This document shows positions 8,282-16,442 of a DNA stretch of 58,767 bases, in pieces. The stretch covers positions 1 to 58,767 of the forward strand of contig JAEEVA010000018.1 of NCBI GenBank assembly GCA_016286995.1. Reading direction: 5' to 3'. A model generated the notes under the pieces. That model searched no databases, had not been told where the DNA came from, and saw only the letters and a program-made list of their open reading frames with translations. The stretch is from Prevotella sp. Lineage in GTDB: Bacteria > Bacteroidota > Bacteroidia > Bacteroidales > Bacteroidaceae. The translations under genes and the position numbers were made by a program. The stretch's first letter is position 1. Each line of letters begins with the position of its first letter.

Positions 8282-8863
8282 ATGACCGAAATCTATCTTG
8301 TACGCCACGGTGAGACTGTGGACAATGCGCGCCAGATCATGCAGGGTCAGGTGCAGGGTGAACTTAACGACAAGGGTAGGGAACAGGCTGTGCAGGTGGC
8401 TGATCGATTGGCTTCCGTACATTTCGATGCTGTCATTGCCAGTGATTTGCGACGTGCCATTCAGACAGCAGAGATTATTGCTAGGCCACATGGCCTGTCC
8501 GTCACTACTACGCCCTTGCTGCGTGAACGTGATTGGGGTAGCTTCACAGGTCGTTACATTCCTGATTTGAGAGGTGTTGAATGGCCCGATGATATTGAGT
8601 CTGAAGAGCAGTTGCTTTTACGTGCGCGTGATTTCCTTATATATATAACGGCCACCTGGCCCGATAGTCGGGTGGTGGCCGTTGGTCATGGCATCATCAA
8701 CAAAGCCATTCTGGCTATTTATGCCCAGTGTACGATGCGCGAGGTAGCTCGCATGCTCAATGCCGAGGTGCGCATCTTAACGATGTCCGCCGAAAGAGCG
8801 GCCTCCGCTGGCACTGCGGCCTCCACCGCCGCCGGAGTGACTACCGCCGCCACGGCTGAATGA
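8282..8863 (+). CDS. Histidine phosphatase family protein with an antisense-derived tail
   Basis: Phosphoglycerate-mutase-like phosphatase (193 residues). RHGET at 8-12 holds the catalytic His9; ERDWG at 82-86 and VGHG at 134-137 hold further active-site residues. It starts 3 bases after udk, so the two are co-transcribed. The natural fold ends near residue 165. Residues 166-193, rich in Ala, Thr and Ser, are read from DNA that encodes the C-terminus of the convergent secreted protein (8777-9844), giving an 87-base tail-to-tail overlap. The ancestral stop codon was apparently lost and the frame runs on. Substrate unknown; alpha-ribazole phosphatase-like or general phosphomonoesterase are both possible. 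Confidence 0.85.
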   Translation: MTEIYLVRHGETVDNARQIMQGQVQGELNDKGREQAVQVADRLASVHFDAVIASDLRRAIQTAEIIARPHGLSVTTTPLLRERDWGSFTGRYIPDLRGVEWPDDIESEEQLLLRARDFLIYITATWPDSRVVAVGHGIINKAILAIYAQCTMREVARMLNAEVRILTMSAERAASAGTAASTAAGVTTAATAE

Positions 8864-9844
8864 ACCGCTGCTGTGACTGCTGCTTCCACCACCACGACTG
8901 AACGATCCGCTACTGTGGCTACTGCCTCCACCACGGCTATACGAACCGTTGCTGTGGCTGCTGCCGCCGTACGATCTACCGTTGTTATGTGTTGCTGTCG
9001 ACGGACGTGTACCGTATGATGACGGGCGAGTACCGTATGATGACGGGCGACTCTCATGTGTTGACGGACGTGTAGTCGTCGGACGTGTGCCGTGATTGGA
9101 CGAATGTGTACCGGTCGTGCTGTTTGGGTCACGATAGCCGCCATAGGAACCACCGCCGCGTCCATTATTACCACCACGTCCGTTATTCCCATAGTTTCCG
9201 TGTCCTCCATGATTTCCGTTATGACGGTCGTTCACTGTGGTACGTGTTGAACTGTTACGGTGTCCTCCGTCGTGATGGTGTCCGTAATCGCCATGTCCGT
9301 GGCGGTCGTGATGGCGGTAGTCACCGCGGTTATAGCGGTCCAGCATGCCGAAGTGTGAGTGTCCAGGACGTCCATGATAGTGGTCACGATGGCCGTAGTA
9401 GTAGCCGTGTGCGCCATGACGGTGCCAGGCGTGTCCTCCGCGGTAGCTGGCGTAGAAGACCGGACGTCCGAAGTAGAAGAAGTCACGGTACGGATAGCGT
9501 GCATAGACGCCGAAATGCCAGTAGCCTGCATCCCAGTAGAGTGGACGGTAGAAGTACGTGGCGGCACGGAACAGCTCCCATTGCCAGTCGAGCAGCACGT
9601 AGCTCAGGTCCAGGTTGCGGCGCTCCCAGTATGTGCCATACACGTCGTCGTAGCTTGTCACACCCATCAGGTAGTCGAGGTTGATTTCATAGGCAGCCTC
9701 GTACTGCTCGTCCGTCAGGTTCAGCTCATAGGCCATCTTGTCCGTCAGGAACAGGGCCTCGTTCCTTGCCTGTTCGTAGCTCATTGCCTTGCCCGATGCT
9801 GCTATCGTCAGCATTGCTACCAGGGTCATCATTATCTTCTTCAT
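8777..9844 (-). CDS. Secreted His/Gly/Ser-rich protein of unknown function
   Basis: About 355 residues from the chosen start MKKIMMTLVAML; an upstream in-frame Met at 9871 is less likely because it would put nine polar residues before the signal peptide. After the signal peptide comes a short helical part (YEQARNEALFLTDKMAYELN) and a Tyr/Trp-rich section (DWQWELFRAATYFYRPLYWD). Then follows a low-complexity tail of His, Gly, Arg and Ser with short repeats such as SYGTRPSSYGTRP and SFSRGGGSS. The His-rich tail may bind metal. Its 3' end overlaps the phosphatase gene. Proteins of this layout are common and uncharacterised in Bacteroidales. No function is assigned. Confidence 0.75.
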   Translation of the reverse strand: MKKIMMTLVAMLTIAASGKAMSYEQARNEALFLTDKMAYELNLTDEQYEAAYEINLDYLMGVTSYDDVYGTYWERRNLDLSYVLLDWQWELFRAATYFYRPLYWDAGYWHFGVYARYPYRDFFYFGRPVFYASYRGGHAWHRHGAHGYYYGHRDHYHGRPGHSHFGMLDRYNRGDYRHHDRHGHGDYGHHHDGGHRNSSTRTTVNDRHNGNHGGHGNYGNNGRGGNNGRGGGSYGGYRDPNSTTGTHSSNHGTRPTTTRPSTHESRPSSYGTRPSSYGTRPSTATHNNGRSYGGSSHSNGSYSRGGGSSHSSGSFSRGGGSSSHSSGSFSRGGGSHSGGGGGRSASGGRSFGGHR

Positions 9845-9890
9845 AATTCTATAATTATAATTGTTCAACATCTAATTGTCTTTTCACGCT

Positions 9891-9899
9891 GCAAAATTA
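9891..9899 (-). promoter_or_regulatory. -7 promoter motif of the His-rich protein gene
   Basis: Reverse complement TAATTTTGC fits TAnnTTTG, 47 bases before the start at 9844; this supports that start over 9871. Confidence 0.6.
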
Positions 9900-9923
9900 T
9901 GAAGAAAAAGAAGCATACGGAAA

Positions 9924-9954
9924 GGATTTCCCCTAAACTCATCGGGGGAAATCC
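9924..9954. repeat. Hairpin GGATTTCCCC/GGGGAAATCC
   Basis: Perfect 10-bp arms (9924-9933, 9945-9954) with an 11-base loop in the divergent gap between the His-rich protein and the porin-like gene. Its position between two promoters would suit an operator; nothing else is known. Confidence 0.6.
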
Positions 9955-10044
9955 CTATTCCTATGATTTGACAAGTCGCGGACGCTTTTCCCGAGTCATA
10001 CACACTTTTTTCTTTTTTCAGCAGGATAATTGAGAAAAAAGCAC

Positions 10045-10053
10045 TACCTTTGC
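10045..10053 (+). promoter_or_regulatory. -7 promoter motif of the 10061 gene
   Basis: TACCTTTGC only 8 bases before the ATG at 10061, so the leader would be almost absent. A TTG lies near 10030 at about the usual -33 distance. Confidence 0.6.
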
Positions 10054-10060
10054 AGCCGAT

Positions 10061-11101
10061 ATGACGAAAAAGACCGTTTTTTTTGTAGTAGCCATCTTGC
10101 TAATGACGGCCTGCCCTATCCATGTGACGGCACAGGATGCAGACAGCACTCGTCTGCGTCCGTCATTTGGCCTTGATTATATTGGTGAGCTGCAGACGGA
10201 CTTCAAGTACACCAAATTCGTAAATCTCCTGGAACTGCATGCAGAGGTGCCACTCTCGCAAAAGATTTCATTCAGTGCGTCAACGCTCAGCTTGGCTACC
10301 ACCAATGAAGACATGCTGTTTCTCAATCTGCAAGGCTACTCCAACATTGATGCGTGGCAAATTCCCTTTACACTGACAGTGGCGGGTTTCACTTGGCGCG
10401 TGAATGACCATCATTCCGTCTTTGCCGGCATCCGACGCATAGACGAGGACTATTTCTGTAGTGACGGCCTGTCGCTGTTTACAAATACCTCATGCGGCGG
10501 TTTCCCCACTGTTGTCAATAATTTAGTCACACCGACTTTCCCGTTGGCATCGATGGGCATCCATTATGCCTACGAAAGTGAGCGTTGGGGGATTCAGGCT
10601 TCGGTTTACGACGGGACGGGATCTTGGGAGCTTAAGGGAAGGAATAATGTGTTTCGTGTCTGTCCCAAGAGCGACGGCATCTTTGCACTGGGACAGGTGG
10701 AATATCGCCACAACGATAGTCACTATTTTTTAGGAGCAAGTGTACATGATATGTATGTCTGGGGAGAGGGTGAGCGAAAGCTCCGTCCTGCAGCGTATGG
10801 CTACGCTGAGCAGGCACTGTCTGACCGTCTCACCCTGCTGGCCGCCTATTCCCATGCTTTTAGCGAAGATGAACCGTTTAGGAACTTCTGTGCTATTGGC
10901 GGAACCTACACTTGTAAACGTGTCGAATGCGGCGTTTTCTCTGATTATACAAGTCTCATCGGTGTTGACGAATGGGCCACAGAGTTCAACTGCAAGGTCA
11001 CTCTTACAGACTATCTGTCCGTTCAGCCCGTTTTTCACCTCATTATCACCGATAGCAAGACGAATTGCGCTGGCTTGTTAAGAATGAATGTGAGCCTTTG
11101 A
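10061..11101 (+). CDS. Porin-like outer membrane beta-barrel protein
   Basis: Protein of 346 residues with a signal peptide ending near residue 24 (HVTAQD). The rest is alternating amphipathic strands typical of an outer membrane barrel. The section VFAGIRRIDEDYFCSDG with an FTNTSCGG stretch resembles the region of OprB-like porins that is rich in asparagine and glycine turns; the match is weak and no substrate can be given. It converges on and overlaps the small CcsBA-like gene by 24 bases. Its closeness to the imelysin/di-haem cluster suggests, but does not prove, that it belongs to the same function. Confidence 0.6.
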   Translation: MTKKTVFFVVAILLMTACPIHVTAQDADSTRLRPSFGLDYIGELQTDFKYTKFVNLLELHAEVPLSQKISFSASTLSLATTNEDMLFLNLQGYSNIDAWQIPFTLTVAGFTWRVNDHHSVFAGIRRIDEDYFCSDGLSLFTNTSCGGFPTVVNNLVTPTFPLASMGIHYAYESERWGIQASVYDGTGSWELKGRNNVFRVCPKSDGIFALGQVEYRHNDSHYFLGASVHDMYVWGEGERKLRPAAYGYAEQALSDRLTLLAAYSHAFSEDEPFRNFCAIGGTYTCKRVECGVFSDYTSLIGVDEWATEFNCKVTLTDYLSVQPVFHLIITDSKTNCAGLLRMNVSL

Positions 11102-11680
11102 ATCTTTTGTCCGCCGAGAAAGGAAGGGTAGGGCGAGGAAAAGGATGAAAGGAAGGACGAGGAGAGCAGGTGATGGTACCGACGGAAGGGTGCCATCATC
11201 TTTTTTAATGGGTGTTGGGGACGCGAAGGTGGTCTGGTACTCGAGCATGCGGGTGATGTAGGCATCGACCTGCGTCCAATTTCCTGCCTCGATTTCGGTA
11301 AGGATGCGGGGGAACACCTCGCGGATGTAGCGCTGGTGCTCGGCATCGATGGTTAAGGGCAGCGATTCCTCGGCGGCGTGCCATGAGATGCGGCCGTCGG
11401 GGGTGGAGTGGGGGAAAATGCGTAGGGACTGCCAGCCGCCGTATTGGAAGATGTATGTACAGAACGACTGGGCAATGCTGAGACTGTCGGAGGAAATAGC
11501 CTGTTGCTGCTGGCGGATATAGCTATTGAGCGACATAACACGCCCATTGTTATCGCAAACAAGGAGCTGACAGAAATGGGCGGCTGTAGCCTGGGGGAGC
11601 GCGCTGAGCTTTCGTTCAGCAGCACTCATTACCAGGGCTACAGTCGCCACACCTATTATCGTGAAGAATCTAAGCCTCAT
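11078..11680 (-). CDS. Small membrane protein resembling the middle of CcsBA
   Basis: 201 residues from the start MRLRFFTIIGVATVALVMSA; an upstream extension would lie inside the di-haem gene and is proline/serine-rich nonsense, so it was dropped. One membrane helix is at the N-terminus and one at the C-terminus (ALLVLPFILFLALPF). Between them is a periplasmic section beginning LPQATAAHFCQLLVCDNNGR followed by VMSLNSYI. That resembles the linker between the ResB and CcsA halves of Bacteroidetes cytochrome c biogenesis fusion proteins, which read similarly ('...FG.LLV.D..GR..PLNT'). The haem-handling WWD region is absent. It lies 34 bases after a c-type cytochrome gene. It may be a truncated remnant or a small accessory protein. 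Confidence 0.5.
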   Translation of the reverse strand: MRLRFFTIIGVATVALVMSAAERKLSALPQATAAHFCQLLVCDNNGRVMSLNSYIRQQQQAISSDSLSIAQSFCTYIFQYGGWQSLRIFPHSTPDGRISWHAAEESLPLTIDAEHQRYIREVFPRILTEIEAGNWTQVDAYITRMLEYQTTFASPTPIKKDDGTLPSVPSPALLVLPFILFLALPFLSRRTKDSKAHIHS

Positions 11681-11714
11681 GAATGTCTTGATAAACCGGA
11701 TGGCCGGTGTTACG

Positions 11715-13457
11715 TCATATTGATTCGATGAAGCGGATGACGGCGTTGCGGTCGGCCTTGGGCAGGTGGTAGAACTTCTCGGTAGCGCGGTAGGCGTCTG
11801 ACTGCTTGGAGTATCCGTGCCACATGATGGCTTCGAGTACGGTACGTGCACGACAGTCGTGCAGTCGGTCGTCGGCGCCAGTCAGCTGGCGGGAGAGTCC
11901 TCGTCCCCACAGCGGTGTCGTACGGCACCATCCTGTGCGGATGTCGTTCACCATGTAGAGGCGGTGCTGCACCATGTCGGTGTACGGCCAGATGGTCTGT
12001 CCTGGGTATTTGGGCAGCATGTTTCTGGCGTCCTTGCCGATGTTGGCGGCGTAAGCCTTCGTGGCCGCGTCGACCCACATGTCATCCTTGCCGGTGGTCC
12101 ATGACGGGCGGTGGCAACTGGCGCATCCCAGCTCCTGGAACAATTCCTTTCCCCGCTGCACTTCCGCTTCGTTCAGATTGCGGGCTGCGGGCACTGCCAA
12201 TCCGCGGTGCCACACCATAAACTGGTAGTACTGCTTGTCCGTCATCTCCTCCGTGCCGTTGTACGGGGCTCCGAAGTATAGGTACTTATCGAATGTCTCC
12301 TTCTTGGCGATGGACGACGTCGAGAGTATCTCGTTGACGCGCTGGGCGATGCCTTCGTCCGTTCCGTCGGCATAGTACGGGTGGAGGATGTTACCCTCCG
12401 ATGCGCCGTGCTGCTTGATGTATGCGATGACCTCAGGGTCCTGACTCTGCGCCTTCGCCCATGCCGGGGTGGTATAGAGCCAGTGACGGTCCGAGCGGGT
12501 GACGTTGGTGATGTTCCAGATGGCATTGGCACCCGCGCCGTCCTGTAGCGTGCCACGTGTCATGGCGTAGGTAAAGCGCTTCAGCGGACCATGGTCGCCA
12601 TGGAACGTTCCGGTGTCGTTGTACCCTGCCGCATAGTAGGCGCTTGCCTTGAACTTTCCGGCTTCTTTATCCCACATGGCGGGATTCAGCTCCACATATT
12701 TCGACTCCGCCTTCCATTGTGCCTCGATGTCCGAGTCATCAATTGCGTCCAACAACCCCGTGCCGTACACGCCGATGGTCGACTCCAGGCGCACATCATA
12801 GTTGGTCGGGACAGGATCGGTATTGAAAGCCGTCGGCGGAATGCGTACCTCGGGATAAATGAGGGCATATTTCTCGCCGTCCTCGAATGCCAAGGGCAGT
12901 CCGCTCTCCATGGCGGTCACCTGCTTCCACTCTATCTGTATCTGGTTCTCGTCAATCGGTGCCTTGAATGGCGTCATTGCCTGGGTCTGAGGCATGCCTG
13001 TAACCTCGCTGATGTAAGCGTTGTTGTCTGGATGGTAGATGACGAGCAGATACCCGTTGCCGATGGTGTTGGCACGGTACTCCGTCTGTCGCTTGCCGTG
13101 ACCGTAGGATGGATGGCAGGCTATACACGAGTTGCGCACCCATGCCGGACCCAGTCCCTTGCGGGGCTCCTGCTCGAAGGTATAGAGTTTCTCGAAGAAT
13201 CCCTCTCCGACGTTGAAGTCATCCTCCATGCCGGCGGCCTCCGCAGCGGGCGTAAGGGCCGAATAGCTGGCCTTCTCGGTAGTTCCGAGCCTTCCACCCG
13301 GGAACCACTCGTCGGCGGTGAAGTTTCCGGTGGCCTTACCGAACGTCTCCTCCTCGGGTGTCAGACCTCCCAGGCCTTCGTTGTCGCTGCTGTCCGAACA
13401 TCCGGCGAGCAACAACCCTATACCTATTAAATATACATATACTTGATGATGTTTCAT
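11715..13457 (-). CDS. Di-haem c-type oxidoreductase lipoprotein (DHOR family)
   Basis: Lipoprotein of 580 residues (lipobox LLAGC, Cys20). Two CxxCH haem-c sites are visible: CIACH at 111-115 and CASCH at 445-449. With the surrounding sequence (FTADEWFPGGRLGT, GLGPAWVRNSCIACHPSYGHG, WWRT-like TGWCRTTPLWGRGLS) this matches the di-haem oxidoreductase family (PF06537, formerly 'thiol oxidoreductase'). Family genes are often found beside imelysin genes in iron-regulated clusters, as here: imelysin starts 72 bases upstream in the same direction. Probable role is redox handling of iron or another metal ligand on the periplasmic face or surface. Haem attachment requires a cytochrome c maturation system, of which only the fragment at 11078 is seen here. 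Confidence 0.88.
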   Translation of the reverse strand: MKHHQVYVYLIGIGLLLAGCSDSSDNEGLGGLTPEEETFGKATGNFTADEWFPGGRLGTTEKASYSALTPAAEAAGMEDDFNVGEGFFEKLYTFEQEPRKGLGPAWVRNSCIACHPSYGHGKRQTEYRANTIGNGYLLVIYHPDNNAYISEVTGMPQTQAMTPFKAPIDENQIQIEWKQVTAMESGLPLAFEDGEKYALIYPEVRIPPTAFNTDPVPTNYDVRLESTIGVYGTGLLDAIDDSDIEAQWKAESKYVELNPAMWDKEAGKFKASAYYAAGYNDTGTFHGDHGPLKRFTYAMTRGTLQDGAGANAIWNITNVTRSDRHWLYTTPAWAKAQSQDPEVIAYIKQHGASEGNILHPYYADGTDEGIAQRVNEILSTSSIAKKETFDKYLYFGAPYNGTEEMTDKQYYQFMVWHRGLAVPAARNLNEAEVQRGKELFQELGCASCHRPSWTTGKDDMWVDAATKAYAANIGKDARNMLPKYPGQTIWPYTDMVQHRLYMVNDIRTGWCRTTPLWGRGLSRQLTGADDRLHDCRARTVLEAIMWHGYSKQSDAYRATEKFYHLPKADRNAVIRFIESI

Positions 13458-13529
13458 ACCTCTAATTAATTAAATACCGCGAGTTTTTTTAACCACGAAT
13501 TACACGAATTCTGGCTGCGCACAGAGTTC

Positions 13530-14852
13530 TTACTCTTCAACTTCCCAGTCGTTATCGTCTTCGAAGTTGATGCCCCATATGGTGCAGCAGTACTTCACGA
13601 ATGGCGCGGGCATGTTGCTGATAGCCTCGATGGCTGCCACGTAGCCGTTCTCCACGGAACTGTTGACGGCCTCGCTCTTGACGCTGGCGAAGAAGGTGTG
13701 GAAGGAGTACTGGTTGGCAGTCTTGTCGGTCGAGCCTAACCAGACGTTACGAACCGAGCGGATATTGTCGCGGAAGTCCGTGATGCTGTTGTAGCTGTAC
13801 GGCGATTCTACATAGCTGACGTCTCCGGCGGCAAAGGGATTGGCAATCTTCGCCGTTCCCACCTCGTTGGCGATGGCGACGCACGAGCCTTCGTCGTCGC
13901 TCAGCACTTGTGCGATGGCCGACTTCAGGCTGCTGAACGTGCTGCCCGAGCCGCTAACTCCTGCTTTCACCAGATTCTCCCCGTACGACAGTCCCTTCTC
14001 CGTCTGGTAGTCCAGACCGGCAGCCTTGACGACGGCCAGACGGCTGCTGTTCTTGCCGCCGTCCCATGCGCACTGCAACTGGAAGCAGCGTTCCTTCAGC
14101 AACTTGCATATTGTCTGCGCGTATGCCAGCTCCTGCGCTCCGCTCACGCTCTCGAAACCTTTGTATGTGTCGTTACCCTGCAGTTCCTTCACCTTGCGGG
14201 GCTGTCCGTCGCGGAAGAGGATGAACTCCAGGGCGTGGAAACCCAGTATGGTGGCGTCCTCCAGCATTTCCTCGTCCATGCCGTTCGTAAAGTAGCTGAG
14301 CAACAGTGTGCGGTTCAGCGGCCACGAGTCGATGGTTGGGTCGATGTCGAAGTCGCTGGCGGCACCCATGAGGAATGCCTCCGACTGTTCCCAATACTTA
14401 CGCGCCTGTTTGAAGTCGTCGCAGGCACTGTTGATCTGCGACTGGGTGATGCTGCTGACGGTCAGACCGTTCAGGGTCTTCTCTAGTGCCTCGGTCTCGT
14501 CGGCCAGACGGGTGTAGGTGGGCATGATGACGTTCGAGACGAGTGTCTCAAGCACCTTGCGCAGGTAGGCTTCCTGGGTTTCGGTCAGACTGGACCGTGC
14601 GATGGCGGCGTTGGCGGCCTCCATCTGGCTGACGACCCCTATGCATCCCTCGATGGCCTGCTGTCCGAACGTCTTGTCCTTATAGCTGGCCTCGGCGGTG
14701 TTGGCAGGGTAGGTGTCCTGGTCCACGATGGGCGTGGTAGTCACGATGTTGAAGTCGTTCTGATCGTCCTTGTTGCTGTCGCTGTCGCTGCTGCAGGCAG
14801 TCAGCGACGTCAGGCCCATGAGCAGGGCCACGCTGTAAATCATCTTTTTCAT
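13530..14852 (-). CDS. Imelysin family lipoprotein (M75-like, iron-associated)
   Basis: Lipoprotein of 440 residues with lipobox LTSLTAC (Cys20). It is mostly helical and carries the family signature GxHxxE as GFHALE at 204-209. Imelysins (ICMP, IrpA, EfeO C-terminal domain) are iron-regulated envelope proteins thought to bind metal or haem and lack proven peptidase activity. It sits in one leftward operon with a porin upstream (61 bases) and a di-haem oxidoreductase downstream (72 bases). The GxHxxE residues being intact supports metal binding; the ligand is not determined. Confidence 0.92.
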   Translation of the reverse strand: MKKMIYSVALLMGLTSLTACSSDSDSNKDDQNDFNIVTTTPIVDQDTYPANTAEASYKDKTFGQQAIEGCIGVVSQMEAANAAIARSSLTETQEAYLRKVLETLVSNVIMPTYTRLADETEALEKTLNGLTVSSITQSQINSACDDFKQARKYWEQSEAFLMGAASDFDIDPTIDSWPLNRTLLLSYFTNGMDEEMLEDATILGFHALEFILFRDGQPRKVKELQGNDTYKGFESVSGAQELAYAQTICKLLKERCFQLQCAWDGGKNSSRLAVVKAAGLDYQTEKGLSYGENLVKAGVSGSGSTFSSLKSAIAQVLSDDEGSCVAIANEVGTAKIANPFAAGDVSYVESPYSYNSITDFRDNIRSVRNVWLGSTDKTANQYSFHTFFASVKSEAVNSSVENGYVAAIEAISNMPAPFVKYCCTIWGINFEDDNDWEVEE

Positions 14853-14867
14853 GTCGTTCTTTTCTTT

Positions 14868-14904
14868 TATGTCGTTATTTCGTTATTACGTTATTTCGTT
14901 ATCA
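14868..14904. repeat. Short tandem repeat of CGTTATT units
   Basis: About four imperfect CGTTATTT/CGTTATTA units in the gap between the porin-like gene and the imelysin start. Probable slippage repeat; it could alter leader length between the two genes. Confidence 0.5.
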
Positions 14905-14913
14905 CGGGACTTC

Positions 14914-16203
14914 TTAAAGGAAGAAGCCCTCGTAGGCGATGCCGATGCTGAGCGACGGCTCGTCGTTGTACATCGACTTCAGGAAGCGGTGCGAATACTC
15001 GCCCTTGACCACCACCTGACGCAGCGGCATGTAGTTCACGCCGAAGGCCATGCGCTTCACTGCCGTGTAGTCGTAGGCAGTGCCCTTGGTGTCGCTGGCA
15101 TAGGGGTTGTAGGCCTCGTAGCGACCGAATACGTAGAGCTTCTGCTGGTCGCGACGCATGGCGGGTATCTGCGAGAAAACGTCGTAGCCGGCTTCGATGC
15201 CCACGGCGTAGGCATTCTTCGAGACGAATGCCGAGTGCTTGTACGGCGATTTCGAGTTCAGGCGGTTATATACGTACTTCAGTTGTTCCGCGTCACTCAG
15301 ATATCCGTAGTCGGCCTGCCCGCGGACCACCCAGTTGTGGCCCTTGTACGTGAAGTCCAGGGCCCCGATGGCGACGACACCCTTGTATTCCTCGTCCACG
15401 CCGTTGGCATTGCGCGGGTAGCTGTTGCCGATGCTATGGCCGTAGTACCCACTCAGGCCTATGCGCAGCCCCGGCACCGTGTAGTTGTCCACGCGCAGGG
15501 CGACGCCGTACTTGTTGGCCACCTCGAACTCCAGGGGCGACTTGTGGCCTTTGTGTATCCAGCCGGTGTTTGTGAACTGGTCGGCATTGAGGCCGGCCAG
15601 TAGCTGCGCCTCATAGCGGAAGTCCTTATAGCGGCCCCACAGGGATATGCCCGTCTGGTGCCATGTGGACGGCATGATGGTGTTCTCGCCCTCCGGTCGG
15701 TAGACGGTAAAGAACTGCAGCGGCTCGTGGTGCGCGTTGTTCAGGCCTACGGGCACCACAATATGTCCCGCGCGCAGGTTCAGCGACCCTGAGAACGACT
15801 TTTGCAGCCAGAACTGCTCCAGTTCCACCTCGCCGCCCTTCTCGGTCTCCTGTTCCCACTCGCCGCCTTCCTCGTCCTCTTTCTCGTAGGCTATGCCGTT
15901 GCCGCCATGTTCGAACTCTATTTCCGTGCCGACACTCCAGCCCTTGCCGAAGTCGTAGCCCAGGTACACCACGGCGTGGGGTATGTCGAAGCGTCCGTGG
16001 CTCGGGTCGTTCTTGTGGTCCTCAGGTTGGCTGTAGCGGCTCACGTGGTCGCTGTAGAAGTTGCGCGAGAAAACGGCCTCGCCGTATCCGCCCACGGTCA
16101 ACCGCGAGCGGCGCGTGCCGGCGGACGTGCTATCCTTGCAGCACTCCTGCGCGCTGCACGTCATGCATACCATTAATAATAATGTTAATCCAATCTGTCT
16201 CAT
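14914..16203 (-). CDS. Porin-like outer membrane protein of the imelysin operon
   Basis: Protein of 429 residues with signal peptide ending CSAQE. The strands SRLTVGGYGEAVFSRNFYS, VVYLGYDFGKGWSVGTEIEF and SLNLRAGHIVVPVGLNNAHH resemble phosphate-selective porin O/P type barrels found in Bacteroidetes. It is the first gene of the leftward imelysin/di-haem operon, and its promoter (-7 at 16317-16325) faces the promoter of the hemerythrin-LuxR regulator. Probably lets a substrate of the imelysin/di-haem pair cross the outer membrane. Substrate unknown. Confidence 0.8.
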   Translation of the reverse strand: MRQIGLTLLLMVCMTCSAQECCKDSTSAGTRRSRLTVGGYGEAVFSRNFYSDHVSRYSQPEDHKNDPSHGRFDIPHAVVYLGYDFGKGWSVGTEIEFEHGGNGIAYEKEDEEGGEWEQETEKGGEVELEQFWLQKSFSGSLNLRAGHIVVPVGLNNAHHEPLQFFTVYRPEGENTIMPSTWHQTGISLWGRYKDFRYEAQLLAGLNADQFTNTGWIHKGHKSPLEFEVANKYGVALRVDNYTVPGLRIGLSGYYGHSIGNSYPRNANGVDEEYKGVVAIGALDFTYKGHNWVVRGQADYGYLSDAEQLKYVYNRLNSKSPYKHSAFVSKNAYAVGIEAGYDVFSQIPAMRRDQQKLYVFGRYEAYNPYASDTKGTAYDYTAVKRMAFGVNYMPLRQVVVKGEYSHRFLKSMYNDEPSLSIGIAYEGFFL

Positions 16204-16224
16204 ATCCTTATGTTTTATCTTGCA

Positions 16225-16298
16225 TCGGACTTAACGGACTTTCACGGACATCTTTTTCTTTTCCTTTTGGCAGTCCGTGTTAGTCTGTGGTTAGTCCG
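16225..16298. repeat. Inverted repeat of the CGGACT/ACGGAC family
   Basis: Imperfect arms at 16225-16249 and 16273-16298, with a T-rich loop, inside the leader of the porin/imelysin operon. It shares motifs with 7591-7646. In the transcript it would form a long hairpin 5' of the porin gene. Confidence 0.65.
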
Positions 16299-16316
16299 CT
16301 GCTGTTTTTTCCGGCT

Positions 16317-16325
16317 GCAAAGGTA
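16317..16325 (-). promoter_or_regulatory. -7 promoter motif of the porin/imelysin/di-haem operon
   Basis: Reverse complement TACCTTTGC; leader of about 110 bases that contains the inverted repeat at 16225-16298. Confidence 0.65.
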
Positions 16326-16403
16326 CGGAGTTTAAGGAAATGCCACAATACCTAAAAATGATGAAATAGTATGCACCCTATTGCATGTTTCAATGGAAAT
16401 GCG
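16326..16403. promoter_or_regulatory. Possible operator region between divergent promoters
   Basis: The 78 bases between the two -7 motifs hold a direct repeat GGAAATGC (16336-16343 and 16395-16402) and a small palindrome ATGCA(6)TGCAT at 16371-16386. A site for the adjacent LuxR-type regulator would be expected here; the assignment is inference. Confidence 0.35.
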
Positions 16404-16412
16404 TACCTTTGC
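16404..16412 (+). promoter_or_regulatory. -7 promoter motif of the hemerythrin-LuxR gene
   Basis: TACCTTTGC, with TTG at 16381-16383 near the -33 position, 31 bases before the start codon. Confidence 0.65.
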
Positions 16413-16442
16413 AAGCAGTTAATGGATTAATAAGGTATAGCG

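Noticed and set aside
13490..13520. CCACGAATTACACGAATT motif before the di-haem gene
   Set aside because: A common low-complexity word in Bacteroidetes intergenic DNA; single copy here, no structure.
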